A DNA stretch of 64,000 bases. Origin: Galerina marginata (taxonomy: Eukaryota; Basidiomycota; Agaricomycetes; Agaricales; Galerinaceae). The position numbers and the translations under genes are program-made. This document shows positions 46,589 to 59,200 of the stretch, one piece after another; positions within the stretch are counted from its first letter, which is position 1, and every line of letters starts with the position of its first letter. Below the pieces are notes generated by a model. The model did not search any database. It saw only the letters and a list, made by a program, of their open reading frames with translations, and had not been told where the DNA came from. Where the stretch lies: the NCBI GenBank assembly GCA_023014335.1, contig JAECYW010000015.1, forward strand, positions 1,240,001 through 1,304,000, written 5' to 3'.

Positions 46589-49500
46589 TCAATGATCTTT
46601 TCTACGTTTCCGCGACCTATCACCTGTTACCAGGCATGATGGACATCGCCAGTTGTCCACCACGTACTCTAGATCCATGCAAACTAGATGAAACTGCCGT
46701 ATATTGTGAGTAAGGTCCTGATTCATCTGATCATAATCAACTTACCCATCTTGTTTCACAACCCAGCTTCTTGCACTCAATAATGCCGCTCCGTCCTTCG
46801 ATAGCCTGTTGAGAAACCGACTCCCCGCAAATACATTCATAAACCACTGCTCTAACTTTTCGTTTACGCTTGCTACGGCCTTCTGTCTCCTCCAACACGG
46901 TGGCATCGCTTGTAGTCTCCGCATTTGGGCCGTTGCTATTTTCCGATGTCGAACTTGGAATTGTGATACTGCTGCTGGAACCTGGATTCGGCTCGGATTC
47001 TTCGAGTGAAACTGGTAGAATTATAGGCTGCAGGCCGAAAGTAAACAGGTAAGCTGGCAACTTGTGATATCAGAAGAAAAGTCACCGAGACTTACCGTTT
47101 CCGTATTCGTGCCAGTGTTTTCGACTTCCGCCGCCCCAACATTCAATGCCCCTTCCACATCGGTAGGCTCGTTGTACCCTTCACCATCCAGCATTATGAT
47201 ATTTGCATCAGCAGGAGCACAATCGATGTTTGGTGGATCTAGCCCGACCACCTCATCATCGGCATACCAGCCTTTGTCGCCTGCGTTAGCTAAAGCTGCA
47301 TCGTCTTCGTTTCCTGCGTTATCGGAAGCTGCGTCGTCGCCGTCACTGCTTTCGTCACCTGTAGTTTCATCTTCAGGTTCGTCTTCTCCCTTGTCGACCT
47401 CAACTGCTTCGCTGAGAAATGCAGGATATTAGCAAATCGAAGTTCAACCAACTTCCGAAAACTTACGTTAATGTTAATCGCGAACTATGCGCTGTTGAAA
47501 TGACTAAAGGTGCACTTTTGTTTTTTTTTGACACCCGAGTCTTCTTGACCTTCAATCTATCCTTCCAGATCTTCTCCTGTCCAGCCTTTTCAGATCCTCC
47601 AATCTTCCACAAGGCTTCGCTATCGGGAAGTGAGACATATGGATGGTGGGAAGTGATATGATGCTTCATGTTGTATCGCCATATTGCGGGCAAGGAAGAT
47701 GGACAATGAGGGCATCTGAGAGGGACATTAGACGACGGGCTCGACGCTGTTGATGTCGTCGCAGTCGCGTAGTTAAAATAAACCAAGTTGGCGCATTGCA
47801 AGGCTTTTTCATCGATTTTTGGAGACGCATTACTCCCCTTCCCTTTTTTCAGATAGAAAACACATCGGCCGTATGTCAGACAAAGGCCGCACGGCTCTTC
47901 AGATGCCTTAATGCGAGAGTCGTGAATGATATGGGCTGCCATGTGCTCGAGAACACGTTGACCGCTTGTTGGAAGATCGACGTGACAATAAGAACATTGT
48001 TTCTGCGAAAATAATTCTTGTTCTTTGATCTCGTCTTCGCAAAGAAAGCATGCCTTGTCTAGATAAAAAATTCAGATTCATCAAAATCATGGTTCATTGG
48101 AGAAATTACTTGCCATTCTCTTCACGGTAAGGAAAACACAGTGAGCGCTCCACCTGAGGGATACTTTTCCCATCTTCACAGGTTAGGCGCTCTAGTAAAA
48201 GTGACCCAATGGCGCGTAGTGTTTGGCTGTCGAATAGATAGACAGGCGCCCCAGCAGTTCTCGTTGATACATCCGGGTTCATAGGCTCCACGAGTCGACC
48301 AGGGACTCGATGACTTGATCCACGTTTGCTAGTCCAGCGCCAATCATTTTTCAGTTCTGGGTCGTCGTCAACAGTGGCAGGAACAAGGTAGAGCATTTGA
48401 AATTGAACGAAGGCGGAAGGCTCAGAAAGGAGGTTCACAGACAGATGTTCGTATGACTTGGAATCATAAGTCAAGTCAATTACTTCTCCAATACAAACAA
48501 AAAGGTGTCCGTCGCATTTCAGGAGAGTAGCAAGTGGGTGATCCATCTTGACTGCGGGTAAGTCAGGGGAAACTTCATCCGAATCAACAACATCGAGTCG
48601 CGTTTTATTTTTGATCGCATATCGCGAAATTTGTGCGTAGCGCTTGAGTCGATCACGAGAACCTGGGTCCTTCAGATGGTTGAAGACATCTTTCATATAA
48701 CGGGCTTTCCAAACTTGCTTTCCATCATGCTCGAAAAATGGGTCATATTTCTCAATAGGTTCTTCCTCCGCTGCTGCATCCTCGAGATCAGTACCAAGCA
48801 CCTGCACCTGTGGGGCCGTAGAATCAATAGGGAGGCCGTCATCAAAGTCTTCCGCGGTGTCGTCATAATCGTCCAAGTCGCGTTTTGCGAGGACAATATG
48901 CTTTCCGAATGGTTGGAGCATATTAACACTGGGATCATTTTTTGATTCAAGGTCCTGAAGAACTCGGTCAAGTCGTGGCACAGAAGTTTTAATTTCCTGT
49001 CGTCCAATCAACCAACATGTCTTCAAATTAACCTTCGCAACTTCAAGGTTTCCTCTCCATGATGCAGGTTTAATGTGGTCGACGTCCTTATGGATCTCGA
49101 GGCCTTCCTTTGACAGAGTAGGAAGTTTTAAACGGCGAGGGGCACGGTCCCATTCGGGGTGCTGAGCGAGAATACTGGAGACTTCCGTTGTACCAACTAG
49201 ACAAAGGGCTAGTTGTTGAATGTCAATACTAGAGTCATTTCCGACCATTGTTCGAAGAATGCCAAAGAGTTCCTCCAGACGATCTGTCCCAAGCAGAATT
49301 AAGAAAAATCGGCCCAAGGGGTCGTCAACTTGGGCTTTGGCGACACAAAAATAAACATTTTTGATCATAATCATCAGGTCCACATAAAGTTGTGTCGGCA
49401 TGAGGAGTGTCCCGGCATTATCTTCGTGTGTCATAGCAAGAAGCATATGAGCCGCACTACTCAGGAAGATAAGCTGTTCTGAGAGCGAAAGCTCAATGCA

Positions 49501-52057
49501 TATATATGGCAATAAAATGTTGCGAAAAAGAGTTCCAAGGGTTCGAAACGCTTCTCGGGTATTTTGAAATCCTGGGCCGTGTGTTGTTGAAGTTTCCAAT
49601 AGCGAGGGAAGCCGCCAAACTTCATGTAGCAAGTCGTAAGCTAGCTTAACGTCTTGCTTATCGTCAGGTTTCAGAATACTGTTTGTATGAGACAAAGAAA
49701 CATCGTTTTCAAGAAGGTGCGACCGTATCACGGACGGTAAAATGTGAATTCCGTGTACTTTGAGTCCTCGAATCCTAAGAAGCAAATTTCGGAAGCGTTT
49801 GAAGACATGTTTGAAGTCTTTATCAGCTGTCAGGTCATCATCGCCAACTTCAAGGTTCATGAGAGGAAGGCCAGAGAGCAATGGATAAATAGGTGAGGAG
49901 GAATCGAGGCCGCGTTTGAACGTCAAGATGGCAAATGCTTCCCCGCGTCGAGACTCCCCATCAGAGGCAAGGCACACAGTTCGAAGTTTCGAAACTCGAG
50001 AGCCATCAATAGCAGCTCGAAGCACAACGGCGTGCTCTTTTCCGGATTCTCGTCCACATTGGCCAGATATTAATACGGGAAGTGCACTGTAAAGGCGATG
50101 GTTGTCGCTCAATATACCGAGAGCACCAATTGTCGCCTGAATAAAAGTGAGCCTGCATGATTAGATATGATAAGATTTGATCAACTCACGTTACTCGCAA
50201 GGTGGACGTGACCATCAACAACTTTCTCGAACAAAAGGTCTACCTCTTGCTTCGATGTATAGTGCAGGCTTGCGTGGTCCCCATGCTCCCTGCAAATGCC
50301 CAAAATGTGGTTTGTCTTGTCATCCCATCTCGGCCTTTCCTCCACCTTAATCTCATCAAACATCAAGACCTGGTGAACAACGCTCGGAGTCGAAGTTGTC
50401 AGCATCTCCGAGATCATCGATGTTGAGGAGACGGTATTTGCTTCAACCTCGGAAACTGTTGGGCGGGCAGAGGATGCAATAAGGGGTGGGATCATAGACA
50501 TCCGGCTTATTGTGCGGCGCGATGGTAAGGCAAGTGATTTGTATGCAATGTCTGCTACACGCCCTCCGCCTAATCAGTGCATCAGTAGCGCTCGAAGGCG
50601 GTCTTGTTCTGAGTAGATACGTGTCCGGTAGACAGTGTGTGCCGCATTGTCAAGCATCTTCAGCATTGCTCGGATGCCTCTCTTTTGTGCTATTGCACTT
50701 TTCACGAGGCGTTCAACCCTCTCTACCTTCCCACTCCCGACGGCCATAATCCAGTCTTTATGGGCATCAAGTGCTCCTGCTTTGGCAACAATTTTGCGAG
50801 CGTCGTTGAGTTTCCGTAGCCGGAGTGAGTTAATCTGATTTGATTTTTCACGAAGAATGTTGATGAGGCCTCCAGTGCCGTGGTACGCAAATGGAGAATT
50901 TGGGTGAATGCCATCTTGCATTCGGTCGATGATTCGAAGAAGGCTTGTGTTTTGGGTGAGTAGTTCACAGTCTTTGCATCTTCTGCGTCCTGCTGAGACA
51001 TATTTCTTGCACCCTCGAGCATGCACAGTGAGCCGACTCTCAACAATTGTGCAGTTCCACGGATCTCCCATGTCTTTATGAAGTTCGAATGGATATGCTG
51101 AATATGGGCTTACGCCAGTTGGCGTCTCGATGAGCACACCCTCGCAGTAAAGCATTGTTGATAACTCTTTCCGTAAGGTGCTTTGCTTATTTCCTGGCGA
51201 TAAAATGACTGGAATAATTTCGGGAACAGCGTCAACATCAATAATTTCGTTTGACACTTGAGTTGGAATGGGATCGGGAGAGGATATGACAGTAGTTTTG
51301 GAAGATCTCGAGGCCATTCTGAGCAGTGATATTATCAGTTTCAGTCCCATTTTGTCGAGAAACTTATCACTTACACGTCATCAATTGCAGAATTCAGGCG
51401 CTCAATCTTTCCCTCGATCAAAGCGCCTTGGATTCCATGATGTGAAATGAGGTAATGTAGAAATCGATGTAATCCGCTGAGTCCTCGCTGACCTCGCGCA
51501 ACAAGTTTTCGAAGCTCTTCAGGTTCTTTTTGAAGAACCGTGTTCAAAGGTCCGTCCCATTTCTCCCATGCGTCCTCTCCTTCTAACACCCAGCCGCGAG
51601 GATCACCAGAGAATGCTGCCAAAGGGTGGTCCAACCCCGCTTCCTCGATGCTTTCGTCAAGTGAGTTGATTCGGTCATGCAGTTTATTCAAACATGTAAC
51701 CGCAACCGGACAAGCAGAACTCGGTGACATGGGCCCTTGGCTTATGTGAGTGGAAGCCGATGAAGTAGTGGATTGTATGCGCGGTGGAGCCGTAACTGTT
51801 GGTGGAACTTTTGCGGCGCGCGGGGCAAAGAACGAGTTTGCCTTCTGCTGCGTTTTCTTCACAACTTCGCCATCTTTCCACTTCTTCAGGTTTTTCTTGC
51901 ACTGTTCACTTGGCATGTGTCGTAAAATCATATTGGCGATTCCAACTTTGCCAACCTTAATAGGTGTGTGGCACTTAGGGCATAGTACGCAGCCATCTGG
52001 TCGAATATCTGCTTCGGTAGGTATCTGATATCCTGGCGGGTCCTCGTCCTGAGCCAT
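46589..52057 (-). pseudogene. DDE transposase with N-terminal zinc knuckle, C2H2 fingers and PHD finger (one nonsense codon)
   Basis: Exons 52057-51375, 51318-50190, 50136-48114, 48058-47467, 47411-47096, 47027-46746 and 46693-46589 join with all phases consistent to 1709 codons. Order: a Cys-x-x-Cys...His...Cys cluster (about residues 23-55); a Cys-rich segment (KCKDC-like) near 300; a catalytic-looking core with Asp in VLMFDEIKV (~549), Asp in DKDFKHVFKRFRN (~711) and Glu in DRLEELFGILR (~892); C2H2-type fingers CSYCHVDLPTSGQRVLEHMA (~1300) and CPHCPSSLPAIWRYNMKHH (~1394); an acidic linker; and a PHD finger (~1644-1698: ECICGES, GCETRW, FHLVCMDL, WRCPSCL). The fourth intron has a GC donor. 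A TGA at 50574-50576 (codon 476) breaks an otherwise open frame where relatives appear to have Arg, so this copy is probably dead or needs readthrough. The family may be the one Pfam lists as DUF6589; that is from memory and unverified. Confidence 0.75.
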
Positions 52058-52350
52058 CCTGGATTAAAAAAATTGCAGTTATAGGCAGTTGAGAATGAGT
52101 AGGCAGAAAAGTAAACGGAAGGCAAGGTTTATTTCTCATTCTAATCACTATAATAAAGCTGGCTGTGAGCCCCTGGCCCACTGGGCCATCGTCAGCGACG
52201 CTATAACCAGATTTGGAAAGATATAATATTCCAATTATAGAAATTGGGTTTGTGGTTCGTCATTTAAAGCTCCATTGTTCTTCTACGAGTCAAATTCGAC
52301 AAACAATGGCTTCTATGGGCTCTGTTCACCTGAAATATTGACTTGTAAAT

Positions 52351-52389
52351 TTTTTTTTTAAGGGCCCGAGGCCTTGGACTAACTAACCA
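52351..52389 (+). repeat. Right subterminal direct repeat of the 6.0-kb transposon
   Basis: Partner of 46471-46508. The T-run, an AAGG-CC-AG-C-TTGG framework and TTGGACTAACTAACC are conserved. Four or five central bases differ. Confidence 0.75.
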
Positions 52390-52426
52390 ACCCCTTGTCA
52401 CGTGTTTTTTTACTGTCACCCCCTTG

Positions 52427-52434
52427 TTGTCGAC
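52427..52434 (+). repeat. Right target-site duplication TTGTCGAC
   Basis: Identical to 46421-46428. It marks the right border of the 6.0-kb transposon inside the Helitron gene. Confidence 0.9.
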
Positions 52435-54183
52435 CAGACGATGGAAGGGCTTATGAGGTGAAAGGGAAGATGGTCGACAACAGGAATATTGTGGGATACA
52501 ACCCTTACCTCTCGGTCACCTTTGACTGCCACATCAACGTCGAATGCCCAGTTAGCTTATCCTCCATCAAGTATGTTTTCAAATACCTTCACAAAGGGCC
52601 AGACCGTGGAGCACTCGAAATTCGGCAGAAGGACGAGATCAAGCAGTGGATCGATGGTCGCTACATCTCAGCTCCTGACGCGGCCTGGCGCATATTCCAG
52701 TTCCCCACCCACAGGATCGTCCCGAACGTTGTTCGTCTCCAAGTCCATCTTGAGAATGAGCATATGGTCGTTTTTGACCCTGACGATGACCCCGACAACA
52801 TTCTCGAACGTGGCACCTCAAAAAAGACAACACTGACCGCCTTCTTTGATGCCAATGCCAACAATGGAGCACTCGGTGCAGAGGCTCGCCAACACACCTA
52901 CCAGGAGTTCCCGCAGTTTTTCACTTACAACAAGAACAAGCGAGCATGGTCTCTTCAAAAACGCGACTATGCGATTGGGAGGATCTACTTCATCAAACCC
53001 ACCAGCGGCGAACTGTTCTACCTACGCACGCTGCTCACTGTAGTGAAAGGGCCCAGAAGCTTTGAAGATCTACGAAGGGTGCCCGACTTAAACAATGGTC
53101 AGCCGTTTCCGACTTATCATGCTGCCTGCCTGGCTCACGGCCTTCTCCAGGATGACGGCGAATGGCGGATCTGCCTCCAAGAGGCCTCTGCGATGCATAC
53201 TGGCGCCCGACTCCACCGTCTCTTTGTCACTATGCTGCTCTTTTGCGAGGTCTCCCAGCCGGACCTGCTCTGGGCTGAGTTCAGAGAATCGATATGTGAT
53301 GACCTTGAACATCGACTGCGTGTCATGGGTGTTGAAAACCTAGCCCAGGAATCTGTCTACGACTACGGACTTTTTCTCCTCCAGCAGCTCCTGCAGAACT
53401 CAAGTCAATCTCTCGAAAATTGGCCAACAATGCCTCAACATCAACAGAACTGGGCTGCACTCACCATCAACCCCCTCATTGCGGAGCAACTGAACTATGA
53501 CGCTGATGCCTTGCGAGCCGATCTCGAGATCCGTCTGGAGCAGATGAACGACGACCAGAATTCAGCTTATGACCGGATAGTGTCCTCTATGGAAAACAGC
53601 GATGGTGGCCTCTTCTTTCTCAATGGGCCGGGTGGCACTGGCAAGACATTTGTGTACAACACGGTGTGCGCGAAGCTACGCAGCGATCAGAAGGTTGTAT
53701 TGTGTGTCTCATCTTCAGGCATATCTGCCCTCCTGATTCGCGGTGGTCGTACTGCCCATTCCATGTTCAAGATCCCCATTGATACCTTGCACGAGGGTTC
53801 TGTCTGCCCTATCCCGAAGAACTCGCAGCGTGCAGAGCTCATGCGTGCTGCAAGGGCGATCATTTGGGACGAGGCCGGTGCACAGCACCGTCATGCTATC
53901 GAAGCTGTCGACCGCACCCTGCGTGACCTCCGCCGCTGCAATCAACCGTTTGGTGGTGTTACCACCATCCTTGGAGGCGACTTCCTTCAGACGCTGCCGG
54001 TTGTCCCGAAAGGCTCCCGGGAGGACATTGTCAATGCAACCATTCAGCGTTCACAGCTCTGGGACAGTGTCAATATTCTCAAGCTTCAGAAGAACATGCG
54101 ACTGGATGCGGCGGATGAAGATACTCGACGTTTTGCTCAGTGGCTGCTTGACGTTGGTCACGGAAGAAACATGGTGGGTGGCA
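52435..54183 (+). pseudogene. Helitron Rep/helicase, C-terminal part (PIF1-type helicase, truncated by hAT-A)
   Basis: It continues the Rep domain with the two-tyrosine motif YVFKYLHKGPDRG (about 52573-52611), whose Tyr residues make the covalent DNA link in Helitron transposition. A PIF1/RecD-like helicase follows: Walker A in GPGGTGKTF (about 53623-53649), Walker B in IIWDEAG, and LGGDFLQTLPVV. The frame runs into hAT-A at 54184 after FAQWLLDVGHGRN, a conserved helicase sequence, so later helicase motifs are missing here. Base composition and codon use look like the HUH-containing part, and the two halves fit in frame once the 6.0-kb transposon is removed. Confidence 0.88.
54176..54183 (+). 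repeat. Presumed left target-site duplication of hAT-A (GGGTGGCA)
   Basis: These are the 8 bases next to the TAGGG terminus. The matching right copy lies outside the window, so this is expected from the family, not shown. Confidence 0.45.
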
Positions 54184-54353
54184 TAGGGATTGTCACGGGT
54201 TTGGAAACCCGTGCGGGTTGCGGGTAAGGGTGCATGCGGGTACGGGTACGGGTTGGATTATTGAGACCCTCGCAGTACCCGTACCCGTAGCGAGGGTTTT
54301 GGATTACCCGCGCCGATACCCGTTGAGTTATGGGAAAAAAATCATGTGACAGG

Positions 54354-54405
54354 CTGGTCGTGTAGGGAGGCCCGTTTTTGAAAACGGGCCTCCTTACACG
54401 ACCAG
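54354..54405. repeat. Long subterminal hairpin of hAT-A
   Basis: Two arms of about 25 bp (ctggtcgtgtagggaggccc... and its complement) meet at a TG loop with a single mismatch. The same hairpin is present at 60389-60442 in hAT-B without mismatch. Confidence 0.8.
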
Positions 54406-54918
54406 ACATTCAACATTGTAACCTCTTTTGTCCACCTTCAATTGAATTAGTTACCTTGAACCATCCCTAAAGACTGCATTCTTACTCCTTTGGACCCCCT
54501 GAACTCACCAGCACTGCCTTGCCAGGATTCCACCGTCAACTCGGCAGTTTGAAGAGCCTGTTGCACATTTGATCGGCTCACGTGGTCAACGCGTACACAA
54601 TATTCTTGAACCGCGCCCGCCCACTCCGTCCTCCTGAACTTTAGCCAGTGCACTGCTAAGTTGACCCCTGAATGGACTCTGCTTTGACCTCCTGAAGCTC
54701 ATGCCTTGGCGCTGCATTGTTAACCCTTGAAACCGCAATACTGGCATATTTTTTACCATAATTCCCTAATTGTGAGCATTGTTCTAGCGGTCATCGCGAC
54801 CCCATACTCTCTTGACCCTCGAAACCGCAGCACCGATCAGCCTTCCGAACTCCCGAAGCCAAACATCCCTCGATCAACTTGAAGTTCTTTGAACCTCGAA
54901 AATTTTACGATGTAGGTC

Positions 54919-54925
54919 TATAAAA
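54919..54925 (+). promoter_or_regulatory. TATA box of the hAT-A transposase
   Basis: TATAAAA lies about 85 bp before the ATG at 55010. Confidence 0.5.
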
Positions 54926-55386
54926 GAAGGAACTTCGTCAAACTTTCTCCTTCACCAACACCCACAACCCAACTCGAACAACTTTATCGCTCAACTCTCA
55001 ACTCTGTCAATGTCTTCTTCCAACGCATCCACTCAAGCTCGCAAGCGCACTGCATCTGCACGCTCTCTGTCGAATGCCGATCCCCTTGTCTTAAACAAGA
55101 AAGCGCGTAAGGAGCGCGAGGCTCAAAATGCGGCGGTATGTCAGACTCTGTTTTCTTTTCATCTCTTAACTTACACATTACGTGCCTAGGGTCCTGGCGA
55201 CTCTGCTCCAAAGCCAACTGCACCCAATCTAGCTGCTGCGACAGCCACAGGATCTTCTCAGGTACAATTTCACATCTTCAAAAGTATTCAACATCTTATC
55301 TCTTTGATTCAGGCGAGCCGACAGGCTTCTGTAGAGGATGTCAAGGATGAGGATAACCGCCGCCCCCAAAATGCCTTGCCCTCCAG

Positions 55387-55394
55387 TGCGCGAC
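55387..55394 (+). repeat. Left target-site duplication TGCGCGAC of hAT-B
   Basis: The 8 bases recur at 60623-60630. They lie within a coding exon of hAT-A. Confidence 0.92.
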
Positions 55395-56205
55395 TAGGGA
55401 TTGTCACGGGTAACCCTGGGGTATTTTCAGGCTACCCGCACCCGCACCCCAGTAAACCCGTACCCGCGGCAAAGGGTAGGGGTTTTAACGGGTCACGGGT
55501 AAGGGTTTGACGGGTTTGACGGGTTTAACGGGTTGGCAGAGCGGGTCCTCACACAACAGCTTAATGTTCCTTTGCCGCAACCAAGCCACTCCTGCACCTG
55601 TTTCATTGATAAAATAGTATTCTAGGTGCATGTTAAGTAAGTTAAAAGTTATACACAATGCACCTAATCAAGAGGCTCCAAAGGAGGTAAGTCCTCGTCG
55701 GCATTGCCATCTGATTCCTCGTCCTGATCCACGTCAATACCTTGATCTCGATGCCAGGAATCCGAAGTGATAGAGACTGGTAGACGCTGAGGGCTCAGCT
55801 CAGTCAATAAGTAGATATGTTGATTGAATATAGTACTCACCCAGGTTAAGATTATAAGCCAAGTAGTTCGCGTTGTCTCAGTGTGGACAAGTAGTAAATG
55901 AACTTGATGTGCAATACAATGAGTTCTCGTTGGTAAAATGGGAGACTGTACATTCAGAGGATTTATTTTAGCATGCGAGCGCAGTGGTAAGCAAAAAGAA
56001 ACTTCACCATTGCTGGGTTAGAGCTGGCCATGGTTCAAAAACAAGAGTTCTGATATCCAAACCATTGACATGGTCGTCTTATTATCTCCCAGTCAATTAA
56101 GTTTTAAAACATGATCGAGATTCAAATATGAGTCAATCGACTCGGGAAAGAACAAAACTACCATTTCGTTCGACGGATGTAGACACAACAGACTATTATT
56201 AACCT

Positions 56206-59200
56206 TTAATCCAGTGCGTCCCAATCTTCAGCAAGTGGCGCCTCTGGCTCATCGTGTGGAATCCCAGGCAATGCTGTTACCGCTTGGATGTCTGAATCTT
56301 TAACATAGCCTTTGAGGCTCCATCCACCAAGACACATCAATGCTCGTGTTGACTGCACAGATAGTCGGCTTCGAACGTGCGACAACAGAAGCCTTCCCTG
56401 ACTAAAGACGCGCTCAACGTCGACAGAAGTAGCTGCGGAATTTTTAGTAAGTCTTAAGCCTATTAAAGAGCTTAATAAAGATCACATACCAGGAATTGTC
56501 AGGTAGTCCAGAGCCATACGATGAAGTCGCGGGTACGTAGTCCGTCTCTCATACCACCACATAATCGGATCGGTGACATGTTCGGGATCTGTGCTTAAGT
56601 AGCGTTCAAGTTCGTCACGCAATTCGGTCGGGGCAGGAGCATTAAGAGCAGGCAAGTTATCGAAGATGTTCTCTGAGTCCGAGGTAGATGTCGGTTCCTA
56701 GACAATTTCAGAAGGGTTATTTGGATGATAAGCAAGTGAAGACATACTATAGTTACATCCATCTCAATGTCAACATCCCTGAATGCATAAGTTCGATCGA
56801 ATTCTTCACGAACAATTGAACGGGCGGTTTCAATCCAGTCGTCTTCCCATCCCGCAGTCTTGAAGTACTTGAGCTTGTGGCGCGGGTGAAGGACTGGGAA
56901 AAAAGAAAGAAGTTAATGTCCACGAAAAGGGTATAGACCGCAATGACTCACCCATCGCAATTCGGTAAACCTCAGAGTGATCTGTCTTATTGTAGTACCT
57001 ATTGAGAGTTCGTTTTCCGATGGCCAGCGCAGAGCGAATAGCAATGGAGTATTTCGAACTCTCTGCTGATGTAGCCAAATGTTCATCGATGCGGTCCATA
57101 GCAGGAATAACGGCGCCAATATTTGGCATATCCCTTGAAAAGAATAACGTGGCATGCTTGAAAATCTAGCCGAAAGAAAATAAGACAAAGAGGAAAGTGT
57201 AAGAGATGGAATGGAATACCTTCAACGTGTCACGTAGCTGCATTGCTATGGCCCATTCAGACGCATCCAGCTCCATTTCACGCATCTTCATCGCCCGATT
57301 TTCTGTGATGGTGTCGATGGCAGTGCGATACTTGACGGAAAACTCGAGCATGTCATATGTTGAGTTCCAGCGCGTTGAAACATCTCGTGGCATCATACGT
57401 TGATCGAGTTTGAGGTTGTTGAGAGTGGAATGCCATTCAGGTAGGGCAAGGGTGGTAGAGTTCTTGATGGTAAACGCGATTTTTCGAAGCTGAAACAAAC
57501 GTTAGCATGTCTTCGACATTAGTCAGATTTTCGATAACTCACCTTGCCCAAAAGCAATCGAACAGGCTTGACCGTCTTCTCTAACTCTTTAATCTCATCT
57601 TCCGACATATCCAGACGCTCGTCTGGGACTTCCTCCAAGTCATCGTCTTGGACCTCATCCGACTCAATGTCTTCCAAATCCGGCATATCCTCCGACTCAC
57701 CATCGTCGCTACTTTCAAGCTCAGTGTCCAAGGCCCCGAGCTCGTGTACACCCTCCGCAAGTGCGTCTTCCTTTGCCTTCTTTGGTGGCTCGAACTGACG
57801 AAGAACACTTTTTGCTACGAGATTGACGATGTGGAGGAAGCATCGCGTTTGATTTGCTTCCCCTGGAAAATCCTCAAGAAGCTTTGACAGCTCCTGAATC
57901 ATCGTATCGTTATTTGAGGCATTGTCGCAGGTGATGCTCAGGACCTGTGCAGGATTGTGAGTTTCCAAACTTGCCATCTTCGAATCTAAATCGCACCTTG
58001 TCACGTATACCAAATTCCTTCAAGACATCTGCAAATGCGCCAGCCAGATTTATACCAGAGTGTGATTTGGCCAGTTCGACGAGATCCAAAAGCATTGAGA
58101 CCGGCTTTCCCTCGTGCTCGAAGTGGACTGTGATGGCAATGTAAGCCTTATGATTCGGAGAGGTCCAGGCATCAGTGGCAAAGTTGAGTGCACCATCGTA
58201 TTCCTAGTGAAGAAAGGGTCAGATAAGTAATTACACCATAAAGAGCAAAAAGCACCTGTAGCATGTCTGCAATGCGTCGACGGACTCGAACAAAAACCTG
58301 TTTGACATCACGCGAGACAGTCTCCGCCGATGGTATATGGTAATCGGGACGTCCTGTTTTCATCAATGACTGGAAGCCACGGTCATTGACGATCTGGAAG
58401 GGACGCTTGCTCTCTGCGACCCAGCGGACAATCTCGGCTCTGTCAAGAGGTTTCAGATGAGCTGGATTTGAGAAAGACGTAGAGGACGTACCGAGCTTCC
58501 GTTTTTGTGTGTGCACGATGACTGTAAGTCACCTTTCCTTTTGCAACCCTCTTGAATGCGGCTGTAATTGAACCATCTTTCATCTTGGACAGAGCTTCTC
58601 GAGTGGCCGTGACATTTTTGGTAGCACTTGCAGCCGTGACGGCCTCTTCACCCCAGCAAATCTTGGCATGCCTCCGAAGGTTGCTGGTCGACTTCGCGTC
58701 ACCGGTATCAAGATAGCGACGGACATAGCGTGTAGTATTCTTGCAGGACTTTGCGGCACATTTAAAGACGTGGACTCGCCGATCTTGGACATATTCAATA
58801 GTGGGATCGGGTTTAAAGAATACATAAATAGGCGAGGTCCAATCCTTAGAAAGACGTTCTATTGTGGTGTCAGTAATGTGGATTTTGTAAGTTGGTGAGA
58901 ACTCACTGAGTTCCGCCTCTGCAGATTCCTCTGCTTCTTCCACCTCATCATCATCTTCCTTATCGTCGCCTTCATCCTCTGATTCGCTATTCTCAGCCAA
59001 ATCCGGTATTTCATCATCGCCACCAGAGTCCACGAGACGAGACTTCTGTTTAACGAGTGTACGACGACGAGGTTGGTCATCGTCGTCATCGTCATCGTCA
59101 ATTTCAACAGTAGTTTGGCGGGAACGCGCAGGAGGACGCTGGGGATTGTATTTGTAAACAAAAACATAGTTTCAGATAAATAGGCGAACGTACCGGTTTG

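Larger units (their letters stand above)
46429..52426 (-). mobile_element. 6.0-kb DDE transposon, P/THAP9-like, with zinc-finger and PHD-bearing transposase
   Basis: Terminal inverted repeats of about 37 bp start CAAGGGGGTG at both ends and match at roughly 30 positions. They are flanked by the 8-bp duplication TTGTCGAC. One seven-exon transposase gene fills the element on the minus strand. Subterminal direct repeats with the core TTGGACTAACTAACC lie just inside each end. The 8-bp duplication suits P, hAT and several other superfamilies. Transposase motifs point to a P/THAP9-like RNase-H fold, but I cannot exclude another or an unnamed lineage. Confidence 0.85.

Noticed and set aside
46429..52426. 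Assignment of the 6.0-kb element to the KDZ (Kyakuja-Dileera-Zisupton) or Plavaka group
   Set aside because: I do not see the expected CxC cluster and KDZ-type catalytic signatures. The FDE / DxxHxFKxxRN / LExxFGxxR spacing looks closer to P/THAP9-like enzymes. The rejection is tentative.
54184..54320. CGGGTA runs as interstitial telomere repeats
   Set aside because: They occur at fixed positions inside hAT ends, in both orientations, and do not match the usual fungal TTAGGG unit.
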